Shown: positions 35,195-47,800, numbered from the stretch's first letter. The stretch: DNA of 64,000 nt from Phycomyces blakesleeanus NRRL 1555(-) (GCF_001638985.1 NW_017265160.1:173378-237377), one strand, 5' to 3'. Translations and numbers: made by a program. The notes: generated from the letters alone by a model not told the origin.

Positions 35195-36692
35195 TTACTT
35201 CTTGCCAGCCTTGGCAGCAGCCTTGGTGACCTTGGAGGCCTTGTCGACCTTCTCGACGGCCTTGATGACACCGACGGCAACGGTCTGACGCATATCACGG
35301 ACGGCGAAACGACCGAGAGGGGGGTAGTCAGTGTAGGCCTCGACGCACATGGGCTTGGAGGGAACCATCTTGACGATGGCGGAGTCACCAGACTTGATGA
35401 ACTTGGGGGCATCTTCCATCTTCTTACCGGAACGACGGTCGATCTTCTCGAGGAGCTCAGCGAACTTGCAGGCAATGTGAGCAGTGTGGCAATCGAGAAC
35501 GGGAGAGTAACCAGCACCGATCTGACCGGGGTGGTTGAGGACAATAACCTGGGCAGTGAAGGAACCGGACTCCTTGGCGGGGTCGTTCTTGGAGTCAGAG
35601 CAGACGTTACCACGACGGATATCCTTGACGGAAACGTTCTTGACGTTGAAACCGACGTTGTCTCCGGGGAGACCCTCAACGAGCTGTTCGTGGTGCATTT
35701 CGACGGACTTGACTTCAGTGACAACACCAGCGGGGGCGAAGTTGACGATCATACCAGCCTTGATGACACCAGTTTCGACACGACCGACGGGAACAGTACC
35801 GATACCACCGATCTTGTAGACATCCTGGAGGGGAAGACGGAGGGGCTTGTCGGAAGGACGGACGGGAGGGTCGATGTTGTCGATGGCCTCGAGGAGGGTC
35901 TTTCCGGACTTGACACCAGCCTTGGTCTCCTTGGTCCATCCCTTGAACCAACCCATGTTGACGGACTCCTCCAACATGTTGTCTCCGTGCCATCCGGAGA
36001 TGGGGACGAAGGGAACGGACTTGGGGTTGAAACCGATCTTCTTGATGAAGGAGGAAACTTCCTTGACGATTTCGTTGTAACGGGCCTCGGACCACTTGGT
36101 GGTGTCCATCTTGTTGATGGCAACGATCAACTGGCGGACACCGAGGGTGAAGGCAAGAAGAGCGTGCTCACGGGTCTGACCATCCTTGGAGATACCAGCT
36201 TCGAACTCACCGGTACCGGCAGCAATGATGAGGACACCGCAATCGGCCTGGGAGGTACCAGTGATCATGTTCTTGATGAAATCACGATGACCGGGGGCAT
36301 CAATGACGGTGACCATGAACTTGGGGGTCTCGAACTTCCAGAGAGCAATATCGATGGTGATACCACGTTCACGCTCGGCCTTGAGCTTGTCAAGAACCCA
36401 GGCGTACTTGAAGGAACCCTTACCGAGTTCAGCGGCTTCCTTCTCGAACTTCTCGATGGTACGCTTGTCAATACCTCCGCACTTGTAGATCAAGTGACCG
36501 GTGGTGGTGGACTTGCCCTGAAGAAATGGAAGATGTTTTAGAAATTTGTCTTTCGTTTTTGTAAATCAGGACAAAAGATTGCCAAGCCAACTCTTTTTTT
36601 TTCCTTTGGATGTATAAAAAGGCTATGTATATACTTACGGAATCGACGTGGCCAATAACGACGACGTTAACGTGAGTCTTTTCCTTACCCAT
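35195..36692 (-). CDS. TEF1: Translation elongation factor EF-1 alpha
   Basis: GTPase that brings aminoacyl-tRNA to the ribosome. Exon 1 is 36639-36692 (18 codons, [18 protein letters not shown]) and exon 2 is 35195-36517, giving 458 aa, the normal length. The G1 loop GHVDSGKST is split by the intron after DS. It is followed by DAPGHRDF (G3), NKMDTTKW (G4) and [11 protein letters not shown] (G5 region). Domains II and III are complete, ending in a Lys/Ala tail. Codon use is strongly biased to C/G third positions compared with all neighbours, as expected for a very highly expressed gene. The same bias leaves long open frames on the opposite strand that are not genes. Most fungi have one to three copies; this one is intact. 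Confidence 0.98.
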
Positions 36693-37630
36693 TTCTATAA
36701 TGGATGATTGGATGAGTTAAAGAACATTGAAATCGGATTGAATCGAATTGAATTGAATCGAATTTATTCGATTTTGTTTGATTTGGTTTGTATTGCATTG
36801 CATTGTATTGCGTTGTGTTGTATACTAGACTAGAGTTATCAAGTGTGGCACAGATGGCTATCCTTTTTCTTTTACTCCATGCAATATGGGAAAAAATCTT
36901 ATTAAAAAAATCTTACCTGTGAAGTTTAAAAGATAAACAAAAGGAATAATCAATTGAGAGGATAGTTTAATTTTTTCTACTTTCCTGTGAACGGGCCAAG
37001 CCACTGATACGCGCAAGTCACACAATCTGAGCCTAGAAAAAAAAAGTGAACTGTTGTACGAACTCCGTTTCAGGAACCTTGACCGGGCTCATGGGATGTG
37101 AGAAGAATATATATATAATTTTCAATCTTGTGTGCATTTAACTTCTCCACTCCCACTTTGAGCCATCAGGGCTTTACACCGATGGCTGATTGGGGAAAGA
37201 TTGAACATGCGGTTTGTTACATGTGACGGGGTGTACAACCAGATTGTCTAAAAAGCAAAGTAATAAGCTTGATTGCATTTAGTATAATTTTCTTCTTCTT
37301 CTTCTTTTTCTCTTTCTTTTCTCTACATTCATGTTTGATCCGGGATAATAGATAGTCTATTAATCTCAACTACAAATACCTTTAGCCACAAGTAATTGAT
37401 CTCCAAGGCAGCATCTAAAGACAAATCTGCATTGACGATAGTTTTTAACAAAGGACCCCATTATTTTGTCTAAATTTAATTATCCAAATTTATTTATCAT
37501 TTTGTCTGCTATTCAGGTAAGAAACCGGATTTCACCGATTCTGTTATCATTTTGCGATAATAAACCACCGAGATCTTCTTTTGTTGCTATAGATCTCCAG
37601 ATAATAAGATAACAGATATATAAGAAAGAT
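36693..37630. promoter_or_regulatory. Divergent promoter region, EF-1alpha / PRL phosphatase
   Basis: A 938-bp interval between outward-facing starts. Next to the EF-1alpha start is a repetitive ATTGAATCGAATTGAATTGA-type tract (36733-36820). Farther on are a CTT-rich tract (37290-37322) and short inverted words near 37530-37560. No precise promoter element can be fixed. Confidence 0.45.
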
Positions 37631-38408
37631 ATGCACAATCGAGCCTGCAGTCTATCGCAAGGAATCTTTATCCACCCTCCCACTTACATCGAATACAAAG
37701 GAAAACGCTTCTTGATTGTTGATACGCCCAGTGCTCTCAGTCTTCCTCTTTATATCAAAGTACAATCCAATTTATTTTAGTTTTGATAGAAGCCAAGAGA
37801 ATTAAAATACCCTTTTTCCATATTAGGAGTTTGAACGATGGCATGTTACAGACGTAGTACGGTGTTGCGAGGCCACCTATTCTCAGCAAGTGTTGAAGGA
37901 TCGAGGGATTCAGGTCCATGATTGGGTATTTACTGACGGAGAAGCCCCGTCGAACAAGATAGTAGAAGGCTGGTTAAATCTAGTCGAGCAGCGTTTCGGA
38001 ACACCTCAAGAGGTTGATTTCGAAAAGAAGACACCAGATGATGATTATCAGCTGCCTTGTATTGCTGCCCATTGCGTAGCAGGATTGGGAAGGTCAGTTT
38101 CAACCCTCGCACCCTCACACCCACTCACGCACACGCACACGCACACGCACACGCACACGCACACATACACATGTTTGTCTGTGTGTCTGTGCTTGTGTAT
38201 GTATTCCTTTTTGTACGTACCACAATAACTGACGAACATATTCAGGGCCCCTGTTCTGATAGCCATCGCTCTGATGGAAGAAGGCATGTCACCACTTGAC
38301 TCTGTAGCTTATATCCGCGAGCGTAGAAGAGGCGCTATTAATAATAAGCAAATCAAGTATATTGAAGGCTACAGACCACGATCAAAAACCCAGTGTACTT
38401 TTATGTAA
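37631..38408 (+). CDS. PRL-type (PTP4A-like) protein phosphatase with CAAX box
   Basis: Small dual-specificity/tyrosine phosphatase of the PRL group, normally prenylated and membrane-attached; in animals it also binds CNNM magnesium transporters. Exons 37631-37759, 37827-38092 and 38246-38408 give 185 aa. The P-loop HCVAGLGR carries the catalytic Cys and Arg and is split by intron 2 inside the Arg codon, continuing APVLIAIALMEEGM as in PRLs. Upstream, WVFTDGEAPSNKIV corresponds to the WPFDDGAAPP acid-loop region. REFRRGAINNKQ-like residues (RERRRGAINNKQ) and YRPRS follow. The protein ends TQCTFM-stop, and CTFM fits a farnesylation CAAX box. Intron 2 contains a CA-repeat tract. Family call is strong; the physiological partner is unknown. 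Confidence 0.93.
38124..38170. repeat. CACACG microsatellite inside an intron
   Basis: ACACGC/CACACG units lie within intron 2 of the PRL phosphatase gene and are followed by TG-rich sequence. It is purely intronic. Confidence 0.8.
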
Positions 38409-39111
38409 TATAGACAGCATATCTCCCTATTCTTATTCTTATTATTATCATTACTATTACTATTACTATTACTATTACTATTACTACTATTATTGCCTTT
38501 TTTTTGGGGGGTTTATTTGTACTTGTTTTACTATTAGGGTTATACTGTATCATTGAATTACATATCTTTATAAGAACCCTAGAAAAAGACAATTGATTCT
38601 AAAGTATAAAACATATTGACTAGACAAAGTATGAGATGTATAGGTTATTTAATGATGAAATAGAATATGAAAGAAATAAGTGAATGAATGATAAAAGAAA
38701 AGATGAAAAATCAAATTGGATTTAGAGTATATTGTATTGTATTGTATTGCATTGCATTATATTATATTATATTATCTTTTTTTGTCTCGTAAAGAAGTTC
38801 AAAAATATCTGTGGACTCTTTGAATGAAGTTCTGTTTCTCTTCTTCTTCCTCTTTGTCTTTATCTTTTCTTCTTTTAATAACATGGCCTTGTAAATTAGA
38901 AAGGAGGGGCGGTAGAAGGAGTTAAGAAAGGAGAACAAGAGGGGAAGTAGGAGTAGGAGAAAGTAAAAGTAAATTCAAAAATAAAATAAAATAAAATAAA
39001 ATAGATAAATAGATAGATAGATAGATAGATAAATAAATAATATATAGATAGATGGCACAAATGTGAGCTCCATCTGTATACCAAGCGATGTTACTTTCTT
39101 CTTATTTTTCT
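38409..39111. other. Convergent spacer with many microsatellites
   Basis: Holds TTACTA repeats (38445-38492), TTGTA/TTGCA and TTATA units (38731-38775), AAAAT units (38976-39002) and GATA units (39003-39056). It lies between the 3' ends of the PRL phosphatase and the GPI-type protein genes. No gene seen. Confidence 0.65.
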
Positions 39112-39899
39112 TTAAAAAACAGAAGCAACTACTACTACACCAACTGCAGCTGCAACTACGGTTAACTCCTTACAGAGACGGAAGATCGAACTTGCGCCTG
39201 ATGTAGCAGATCCGTTGAGAGAAGGCTTTGCTGAGCTATAGATTGAAGGATCTGATGTACAAAATTTAGTAAAATTAAATAAATATTAAAGAAAGAAAAC
39301 TCACTGCTTGGATGGAGCGAAGTGTGAACACCACTGCTGGCAGCTGGCCAGATTGAGGATGGCCAGACAGATGCTGATGCAGACGGGGAGGCAAGGCTAG
39401 AAGAAATGGCATGGCTAGCGCTCACGGCTGAAGAATAGGACGAAGGAATAATTGATGATCCTGTTAGAGACGCACTAGACTGTGCCGATATAGAATTAGA
39501 CGCTGAAGATGGCTGGGAAGATCTCGAGAGAGCGGAGACAGTGGTGGGCGAGAGGGTAGAGATTGCTAGACTGGACTGTGCTTCTGACTTTTGTACGGTG
39601 GCAGAGGCTGCAGAAGGCGTATAACTGGGATCTCCGTTTGGCCAATGATTAGATATGCAGCTAGAATAGCAGGCGTTGTCTCTGCATCCAGCCATGCAAC
39701 TTTGGGTTGTTCCGACTTTTAAAGAGTGGTTAATTATAAATTTAATAGACTCTTAATTTCCTATCAAAAAAAATTTGACATTAGACTTACCACACTCGCC
39801 TAGACATGAATGATCATTAGGGTCGCAAGCACATTGGGCATTGATCTGAGTAGTGAATGCAAATAAGCCAAAGAGAGTAGCCCAACCCAAGTTCTTCAT
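39112..39899 (-). CDS. Ser-rich secreted protein with predicted GPI-anchor tail
   Basis: Probable cell-wall or plasma-membrane surface protein. Exons 39791-39899, 39305-39715 and 39112-39251 give 219 aa. The signal peptide is MKNLGWATLFGLFAF followed by TTQINAQ, with cleavage likely after NAQ. Next come two short Cys-rich motifs: CACDPNDHSCLGECG and, across intron 1, CMAGCRDNACYSSC. A long Ser/Ala/Thr-rich stalk follows, likely O-mannosylated. The third exon ends in a hydrophobic tail (VVAAAVGVVVVASVF) after SGASS, typical of a GPI signal. The inner frame start was chosen because the upstream Met precedes only Phe/Lys low-complexity sequence. The binding function of the Cys-rich head is unknown. 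Confidence 0.82.
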
Positions 39900-40666
39900 T
39901 GTTTTTTTTTTTTTTTTGAAAAAAAAGTATCGCTGATAAGAACAAAGAGAGTATATTCTATACAAAGTATCTGTACTAAGCTTATATAAAAGAGCCCTTC
40001 TTTTTACGCCCCCCCTCTTTCGTGTCCCCTCGTCCTGTAGTAATCATATATACATATATATATATTGATAAGCTCCTGGCTTGATATTTCCTCATTCTGA
40101 ACTTGTTCTTGCTTAGACTGTCTCCTTGATGAAGATCGGCTGTTAAGCCAATGTATTATTCTGTCTTTTGTTTTATTTTATTTCCTTTTACTCCTTGCAT
40201 TAACAAGGGAACGAGATGACTACAAGTCAAAGGTAAAAAAAAAGAAGAAGAAGAAGGAAATCCTTGTATATAGATCTATATACTTTTGCCACCTAGGTAA
40301 TGATTTCTCACACCAGCATTATACAACGTGAGGCTAATGACATTGCAGATCTCCCTATCCACTCTACACCACTGATATCATGCAGTATATCAAAGCTCAT
40401 TCAATTACATATAAATATAAATATAAATATATATTTCAACAAGATAATAATAACAGATCTTAAAGTCTCCTTGGTCAGTTTGATATTTTACTCAAAAGTC
40501 AACCTTTGACAACAGTGATCTACATTGACACCAAAAAAAAAGAAAGAAAGTGTAAACACTTCTTGTACTCACCAAGCGGTAGTCCAATACATATTTCTGG
40601 ACGAGAGTTCAATTGTCAGTCACCATTGTGTTCCCAATAGATGGTACACGCTTACATTCCTCTCTC

Positions 40667-40697
<31 letters not shown>

Positions 40698-41060
40698 CCC
40701 TTTGTTTCTATGTCTCACACACACCAAAATAACATAAATACACCTCACTTTGTGTATCTGTGTGTGTGTAAAAGAAAAAATCGCACACCTTTTTGCTCTC
40801 TTTCGCTATTTCTTTCTTTTCTTTCTTGTCTTTCCTTTATTTTCTTTGGCCCATTAAAGTAAATCACTCATTTGTAAGCTACCTTTTAGAGAAAGAATAA
40901 AGGTAAAAATATATTAAAACAATTATATAATTTAAAGATTGAATGATATATATATATGACTTTTTTTGGATCGAACCAAAATCACACACACAAAAACAAA
41001 CATTGAATAAGAATAAGGGTGACTTTGGCATGATCCCATTCGTATATATTTGTACATAGC
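39900..41060. other. Divergent spacer, GPI-type protein / DUF606 gene
   Basis: A TATATAA box (about 39982-39992) lies roughly 85 bases before the start of the minus-strand surface protein. Farther on are a CT microsatellite (40656-40700) and TG/CA runs (40715-40770). A 69-codon open frame at 40300-40509 shows nothing recognisable and is not accepted. Confidence 0.5.
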
Positions 41061-41929
41061 ATGGTCGATCTTCTTTCAAATTCTGTTTTTACAAGTGTCT
41101 TACTTGTCACAGGTGGTTGTACTATTGCACTACAGGCAGGTAACCTAAATAATAATAATAAGAAGAAAATACACAGACTGGTTACAAGTACTGATTTACT
41201 TTTATTTAATTTTATTTAATTTAATTTGATTTGATTTGATTTGACTTGTACTGTATCTGTGGCAGGATGTAATGGAACATTGAATCGATATATCGGCAGA
41301 TCTGCGTCTTCTGTCTGGTCTTTTACAACAGGTGTATTGGGGTGTCTTGTATTTTTTGCCATTGATGTTACTCGGCTTGGGACTCCTTTACCTTCCGAGA
41401 GTCTCAGAGGTAACTAAGGACGATTCATTTTTTATGATCTTTCCAATTGATCCACCCATAAATTCTTTCTGACTTTATATATATATAGGTGCACCTGGCT
41501 ATGCTTGGATTGGTAACAAAACAGAAAAAAGAAAAAAGAAAAAAAGATCAAATTTATTGATCGATGTACAATTTCTTGACCTAATTTTCTGAAATTGAAC
41601 AATTTATAATACATATATATTTATAGGTGGAATTCTAGGTGCCTATTACGTGATTACCAATATATTGACTGTACGACGACTTGGTGCTGCCACAACATTA
41701 AGTATTTTTGTCTGCTCTCTGGTGAGAACGAAAATAAAAGCCATAGATGAGATTACTATAATAAGGACATTATATAATAAGATGACATGCTTTATTTTAC
41801 TAGGTTATCATGGCATGTATAATAGATAACTGGGGACTCTTGGGTGTAGAAGTAAGAAAGTATTCCATTGCTCGAATATTTGCTTCACTTGGTTTGGTAT
41901 TATTTGTAGCGATAATTACTCGCTTTTGA
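41061..41929 (+). CDS. DUF606/YdcZ-type small membrane protein (DMT superfamily)
   Basis: A gene missed by simple open-frame scans because all exons are short. Exons: 41061-41139, 41266-41409, 41489-41512 (24 nt), 41627-41721 and 41804-41929, giving 155 aa, the usual length of a single DUF606 unit. Features typical of the family are QAGCNGTLNRYIGR near the start, SFTTGVLGCLVFF, then GYAWIGGILGAYYV, TVRRLGAATTLSIFV, IIDNWGLLGV and a final hydrophobic segment with a preceding Arg (IARIFASLGL). Five membrane segments are visible. The family is most common in bacteria, with scattered fungal members; substrate is unknown. The intron-rich structure shows it is a settled eukaryotic gene. Confidence 0.85.
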
Positions 41930-42449
41930 AGACCACAGCAGAAAATGAAAAAGAAAAGTAATAGAAAACAAAGAGGTTCGCTGTATTAAAGGATGTGTAT
42001 CAAATTTAGATTAAATTTATATAATTTATACACATTTATACATATACCACATACATATACCACATATCTATCTATGTATATATATGTATTTAAGATAAGC
42101 ATCCCCACTAAGTAAAATATTCTTTGATTGGTGATTCGTTATACATATATCTTTATATCGTACTACAGTTGCAATCTTGATATAGCCAAGAAATACCCAT
42201 AGTTGGAAATTTCAGACTATGGTAAACGAACTAAGGGGCGGATGGTTGGACACCATTTTCATAAATAAAATTTTAAACCACCACAAAACAATTAAATATT
42301 TCTCGTTATAATTGACAGGCGAAAGCACAAATAATAAATAGCATATCTCTCACAAACTCCTCTTCTTATTTATTTCATTTAGTCATCTCTTTTCAACATT
42401 CAAACAAGTCTTTATTTATTTGTTTATTTCTTCTTCTTCTTTTACCAAA
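41930..42449. other. Intergenic spacer before the bZIP gene
   Basis: AT-rich, with ATACACAT-type repeats near 42030-42085 and a pyrimidine-rich leader (42355-42445) just before the bZIP start. No gene seen. Confidence 0.5.
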
Positions 42450-43737
42450 ATGGACGAATCACCCACAGATTACAATCAAGAAAGCCAATTTAACTTTCAC
42501 CATTTCAATCAAGAGTACGATTTTGGAATTGTAAACACCAATGGCGAACGTATTCGTAAACGTAAATCACCCGGACGCAAACCAAATCCACCTTCAATCT
42601 CGGAACGAAAGGCTCAGAACAGGGCATCGCAAAAGGCATTCAGAGAGAGAGAGCAACAACGTCGTCAAGAACAAGAAAATATGAAGAACATGTACCTAGA
42701 AGAGATAGCGCGGCTGAACAAGCGAGTAGAGTTACTGGAGTATGAGTCAAACTATCTTAGAGGGTGGGTTCTGCAGTACACATTGTCAAGTATTATGGAA
42801 AGAGGCACGGTAGCAGATATCTGGACATCATCTCGAGAGTTTTTAGAAACAGAAACTCGGCCAGACAAGGGAGATGAGTCAAAAAAACTCCCTTTTGCGA
42901 TAAACTCGCTATTAAAAGATAATCGAGTGATTGGGTTAAAGAATGCCATCATTACTCGGTCGCCAGGATATTGGAAAGGCAATGAACCAAGTGAGGCAGG
43001 AAACATGATGTTTAGACCTGAGACACGTTTGGATCCAGACATGGCAAATATCAACCGACTAGGAGCCAAACTTGCTTCTCCTGATAATAGTTCTCAAGAT
43101 CTGACAGAACCAGGAAAAACCTGTACATTAAAGCCTGCCATTGGCACAATAACATCACCACCAACACGTAAAACTGCCGCCGATCTAGCCCATATGCCAC
43201 CAATACAGGCTCTACAGATCATTAGACTTCAAATGAAATGTGGGAATCTTTGGGGAGATAAATTGAAGCACGCTCTGATTCCAAGTGAGTTTGAACGACC
43301 ATATATATATTGATAGTTGCAATGGGACTCTTTATTTATTTTTTGGCTTCTTTTACTAATGTGCACCACTAGCTGAGCTGCAAAGAACAATTCCCCATGA
43401 TGCTAGAATAGATTTTCTCACTGGAAGCAGTACTCGAGATAGATTGATCATCTTCCAGGACTACTATGACACGGACGAATGCTTCGAGTTTTACTCGAAA
43501 TGGTCTATGTTTAATGGTGGAAATAAGTACGATACTCGAAACTGGGCTGTAACTGGCGGTTTCCCTGAGAGATATTGGTTTTTGTCGCACGAAGTGATTG
43601 AAGATTACTTTTTAGAACGTCACTGGAAAGTCACACAAGACCTAATGCTGATCCCATCATCACACGAACAAGTACCTCAAAATAGAGAAAAAAACGAAGA
43701 AGAATGCGAGTTGCTGGCCAACCCCAAACCATACTAA
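42450..43737 (+). CDS. bZIP transcription factor with DUF3425-type C-terminal domain
   Basis: Nuclear DNA-binding regulator. Exons 42450-43284 and 43373-43737 give 399 aa. The start at 42450 (CAAAATGGAC context) is preferred over one 30 bases upstream that adds only Phe/Ser residues. A basic nuclear-localisation stretch RKRKSPGRKP is followed by the basic region ERKAQNRASQKAFRERE, which keeps the N-x-x-(A/S)-Q-x-x-F-R pattern of AP-1/Yap-like factors, and a leucine zipper of about four heptads. The C-terminal third (TELQRTIPHDARIDFL, RDRLIIFQDYYD, NWAVTGGFPERYWFLS) matches the DUF3425 domain common behind fungal bZIPs. Targets are unknown; Yap-type proteins often act in stress responses. Confidence 0.92.
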
Positions 43738-44519
43738 GTCTTCAAAAGAAATAGAAAACCGAAACATGTTACCCCAGATAAAGATAAAGATACAGACAGT
43801 CATAGGAATCATAAAAAAAGTAACCATACTCATAAAACGTTATACGTTATAATTAAAGAAGCTCTCCCATAATATCCAACACCATATATTACCATCATTC
43901 GATCATTTACTGTTACACGCCATAGACAATAGATTTTTTTTTTCTCTTTTAACATAAAATTTTACACACAAATATTTAAATGCATGATAAATAATAAATA
44001 ATAATAAAAAAAAACAATAATAGTAGTAATAAAGCCTGTGAGAAAATATACCTTGTATTGCTTGACACATACATACACTCACACATGTTCTTTAGATTTC
44101 TATTTTTGGAATTTCTCGTCAATTAATGGAAAGTTTTACAGAAATACAAGAGTAACAAAATCTATGAAGCAATATTAAAAATACTATATCTGCTGATACC
44201 TTTATACTAAAGAATCATCTTTATATATATATATATATATTCATTCTTTTCTTTTCGTATAGTTTATTAAATGTCGAGAGCCACTGAGACAAAAACAAGT
44301 AAAAAAAAAGGTAAACAGTGGATATAAAGAAACGCTTTTGTCTTCTTCTATACGTTTAATATTTAAAGTAGCTAGATTGGAGATGATATTAGTGCCAAAG
44401 GAATTATCGTTAAAAATACGATTTTACAACCTATAGTAACGAAAGTATATATATATGTGTGTGTACTAACAGTGATGTTGTTATTTTTTTTTGGCTTGGA
44501 GTTTTAATGAGTATGGAAG

Positions 44520-44840
44520 GCCTTTGGAACTTTTGAGGTATTCAAATTAAAGTGTCTAAGGATCGGCCAGAAATCGATCGGATATTCGTTGCCATACTGG
44601 TCGTTTGGTGAGACATTCCCAAAAGAGGTATTGTCCATCTCCTTTGAACTGTCACAAATGGTACAAGTCTTATACTATTCATATATCAAATAACCCGGTC
44701 AAAGAGGCGCTATCGGCTAAGTATCTTTGAGCACATAAGCCTCCGAATGGCTGTCAAGACTTTGAGTGTCAAACTGAAGTTTCAAGCCCTACGCCACTCT
44801 TTTGGTCAATCTTGAGAGAATTATGGTGTAAAAGGTCAGG
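44520..44840 (-). mobile_element. Fragment of a non-LTR retrotransposon C-terminus (zinc-binding region)
   Basis: Reading the minus strand from about 44680, one frame gives CTICDSSKEMD and the next frame continues YLFWECLTKRPVWQRISDRF. Joined by one frameshift, this has the C-x2-C ... (H/Y)-L-F-x-x-C ... VW arrangement of the zinc-binding region after reverse transcriptase in LINE-type elements. Upstream parts are broken by many stops. It is a short, old relic. Confidence 0.42.
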
Positions 44841-47800
44841 GGCGGAGGATATTCGGGTAAACAGATAACCAATGTTTTTTTTTGTCACTAGCTAGTTTAG
44901 CAGGCATGAGTTTTATCCCCTATACAGGGCAACACCGACAAAAAACCAGATTATGGTTATTATTATTATTATTATTTGGGAGGTGGTGGGAAGAACATAG
45001 AAAACTATTATGCTAAAATGTGGGCTTTTCTGCTGATGAGGTCAGTTGGTAAGAGCAAGTAAGCATATGAGTTATTTAGCTACATGTTTCCATTATTCAG
45101 GAGATTAAATGCTGTGCGGATTGTTACTCTGGGCTTATTGATATTCATAGTATCAAGACTTACATAAAGATTCAATACTAGAATCACCATTAGACATCCT
45201 AGAATCGCAATATTTTCTTAAAAGATATACAAATGTAAGTAAATCTTGTATTAGCTCTAGTGAGGCAATGCCTAGAAGCTCATCTTTTGCTTATTGTAAC
45301 TACACTTAACATGAAACATTTTAAGCCATGAGACAGGATGACTGGATTTAAGGTTAATATCAAAGGAAGAGATTTATTACAGTGTCACTGTGTTGCCGGA
45401 GTTAACAAGCTAGTATATATCCCGCAAAGCTTCGACGTGTAGAAGAGTTCAGAATAGCAAAGGATTTACCGTGTCTGTAAAAGAAAGCGTTGCATCTTTG
45501 GCTCAAGTATTTCGAGATATTATTTGTGTACTAAAGTATTCGCAGAAGTTGATTTTCAGATGACGTTTAATAAATACACCTGTCATTTAAAGGCTGTCTT
45601 GGAGTTTTTAACTGTTTTTTCTTCTTTCTCGTCATTTAAAGCGAATAATAGTATATAGCAATGGGCAGAAAATTTCCCGAACATTATACTCCATATAAAG
45701 CTGCCAATCTTGAAACGATTTGATTTGAATTTGCGATGTTTTATATAGGAAATAATGTAATTGTTCATAGAAATAAATTAAGAAGTAGGGACACAGCTGT
45801 AAAAATTACAATGTAAAAAAAACTCTTCTTTAATAAAACTGTCTTTTGTACCCATATATCTTTTCTTGTCACTAAGTTGAACATTTACACCCACTTAGTA
45901 ATTAAATCCATTTATGTTTGTTTATAAATAACTCAGTTTTTGGCTCCAATATATCCACCTTTTTTTGCATTTACTGACTTGGCTAACATGAGGGAATATA
46001 CGTATCGGTAAAAAAGATGACTACGCTAATATACAAGAAAACGAAGTACATTGAAAAAGATAACGGAAAAACTAAATAACCACCTCCAATACACTGGGTG
46101 TGCTCTATTACTTGAATAGAGATTTATGGGATAAAATCGTCCAAGAAACCCATATAATCAAAATAATTAACTCATGAGCTCTCCAGATTGTCTGTACAGT
46201 GGCGGAATTAGCAAGTATCTGGAGATTCAGAGAGTGAAGGCAGAAAAAAAATGATACCTAGCGATGTGTAGTTGTGCTCAAATAACTCGGGGTATCTAAC
46301 ATTCGGAAAGTTTCTTAATAGTTCGATTGGTTGAACAAGTGTAATTTTCAACAGCGGTTAAACAATAATCTCAAATATATTTACATGCTAGCAAGCCTGA
46401 ACATCGTGAGCTCATTAAAGTGAATTATCAGCCATTGACTGGAACCTTTAACTATCAGTGCAATTTGACAAAAGCATTGTCCTCGGAATTCATGAGCTAC
46501 GATCTCGATTTTAATGATCGGTATTATATAAACCTTACAAAAAAAACATCCCCAGCCTTATAATATGATGATATATGCAAATGAATATAATTCCTTTATT
46601 GAACTCACAATCATACTTACAATTCAGTATTGTCTAAAATACCTTATAGGCGTGGGATTATATATTTAAAAGTTAAACCTATGTCTTTAGTGAACACGCT
46701 TATAATAACTTGGCTTTTTCCTGTGCTCAATGGTTTGATATTTGCCAAATATGCTATTGAAATTCAATAATGGTATCAGTAATAGTGAACTATCGAGTAC
46801 ATAAAATTAGATCCTTTATTTTCATGCATAACATGCGACCCAAATTGACTAGTCCACTTGCTGTTGGGAAAATGACATTCCAACAGGTGGAAATTTGCGG
46901 GCCATATGTAGCCATTTTAAAAATCAGCAACTCGAATATTAAGACAGCATTTGGTTATTGCCAAGTGAAAGCAAAGTAAAAGGATGAGAGCAAATATACT
47001 CTGTATATTGATACCTTTCACCTGGAAGTCTCCAGTGATAACATTAATAAATACAATCAAGTTGAATAAGTCGAATGACCTTCGCTTTACAATATTGCGG
47101 TAAAACTTAAAAACAAAAACCAGGGACATATCCTTTTTTTTTTAAATAATTTCCTCTAATATTAAAAAAGCACTTTATAACACGGGGATAAGGTAAAGGT
47201 GTCAAGTAATATTAGATAAGTTATTTGAAAGTATTAATTGATTCATTTCTAATATCGAGCTTTACGATCGAGCTCTTGTTTTGGCCGTGAGAGTTCTTGA
47301 CCGTTGCTGCTTGGAATTAACAATATATTTTGGTGTTTGTCCAGAGATTCTGATAATTGTACGCCATAGATAATAATTCTCACCTTGGAACAGTGGTTTT
47401 ATTTTTGTTTTCTCTATTAACTTTTTGCTAAAATACATATTTTTATTATCCTTCCATTCCACAACTTTTTATTTTTGATCTTTTTATTTTAAAAAAAAAA
47501 TAGTAGTAATTGAGAGATATTCAGGAAGAAATTCTAAACTTTAACTTTTCCAATGTAAAAAAAGTATGGGCGACACAGCGATTATATAAGAAGAATATGT
47601 TTACTCATTTAATTACGAAAAAAAAATCAAGGTAGTATGTCTCCTTCCGGCCAAAGAACAGTGGAAGTGGTTGTAATTTTCTGGAAAATACAAATAAAAG
47701 ATCTGTATGATGGCCACTCGGTCTTTATTTCACCGAATATGCCACTGCATAATTTTAATTTTTCTGTCTTCGAATTAGAGACATGTCAAAGATTTAGAAG

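Noticed and set aside
35477..36541. 354-codon open frame on the plus strand opposite EF-1 alpha
   Set aside because: It is the antisense shadow of a highly codon-biased gene; its acidic, Gly/Asp/Thr-rich translation matches no family.
36733..36820. ATTGAATCGAATTGAATTGA-type tract upstream of EF-1 alpha as a specific enhancer
   Set aside because: It behaves as a degenerate simple repeat; no known factor motif could be matched with confidence.
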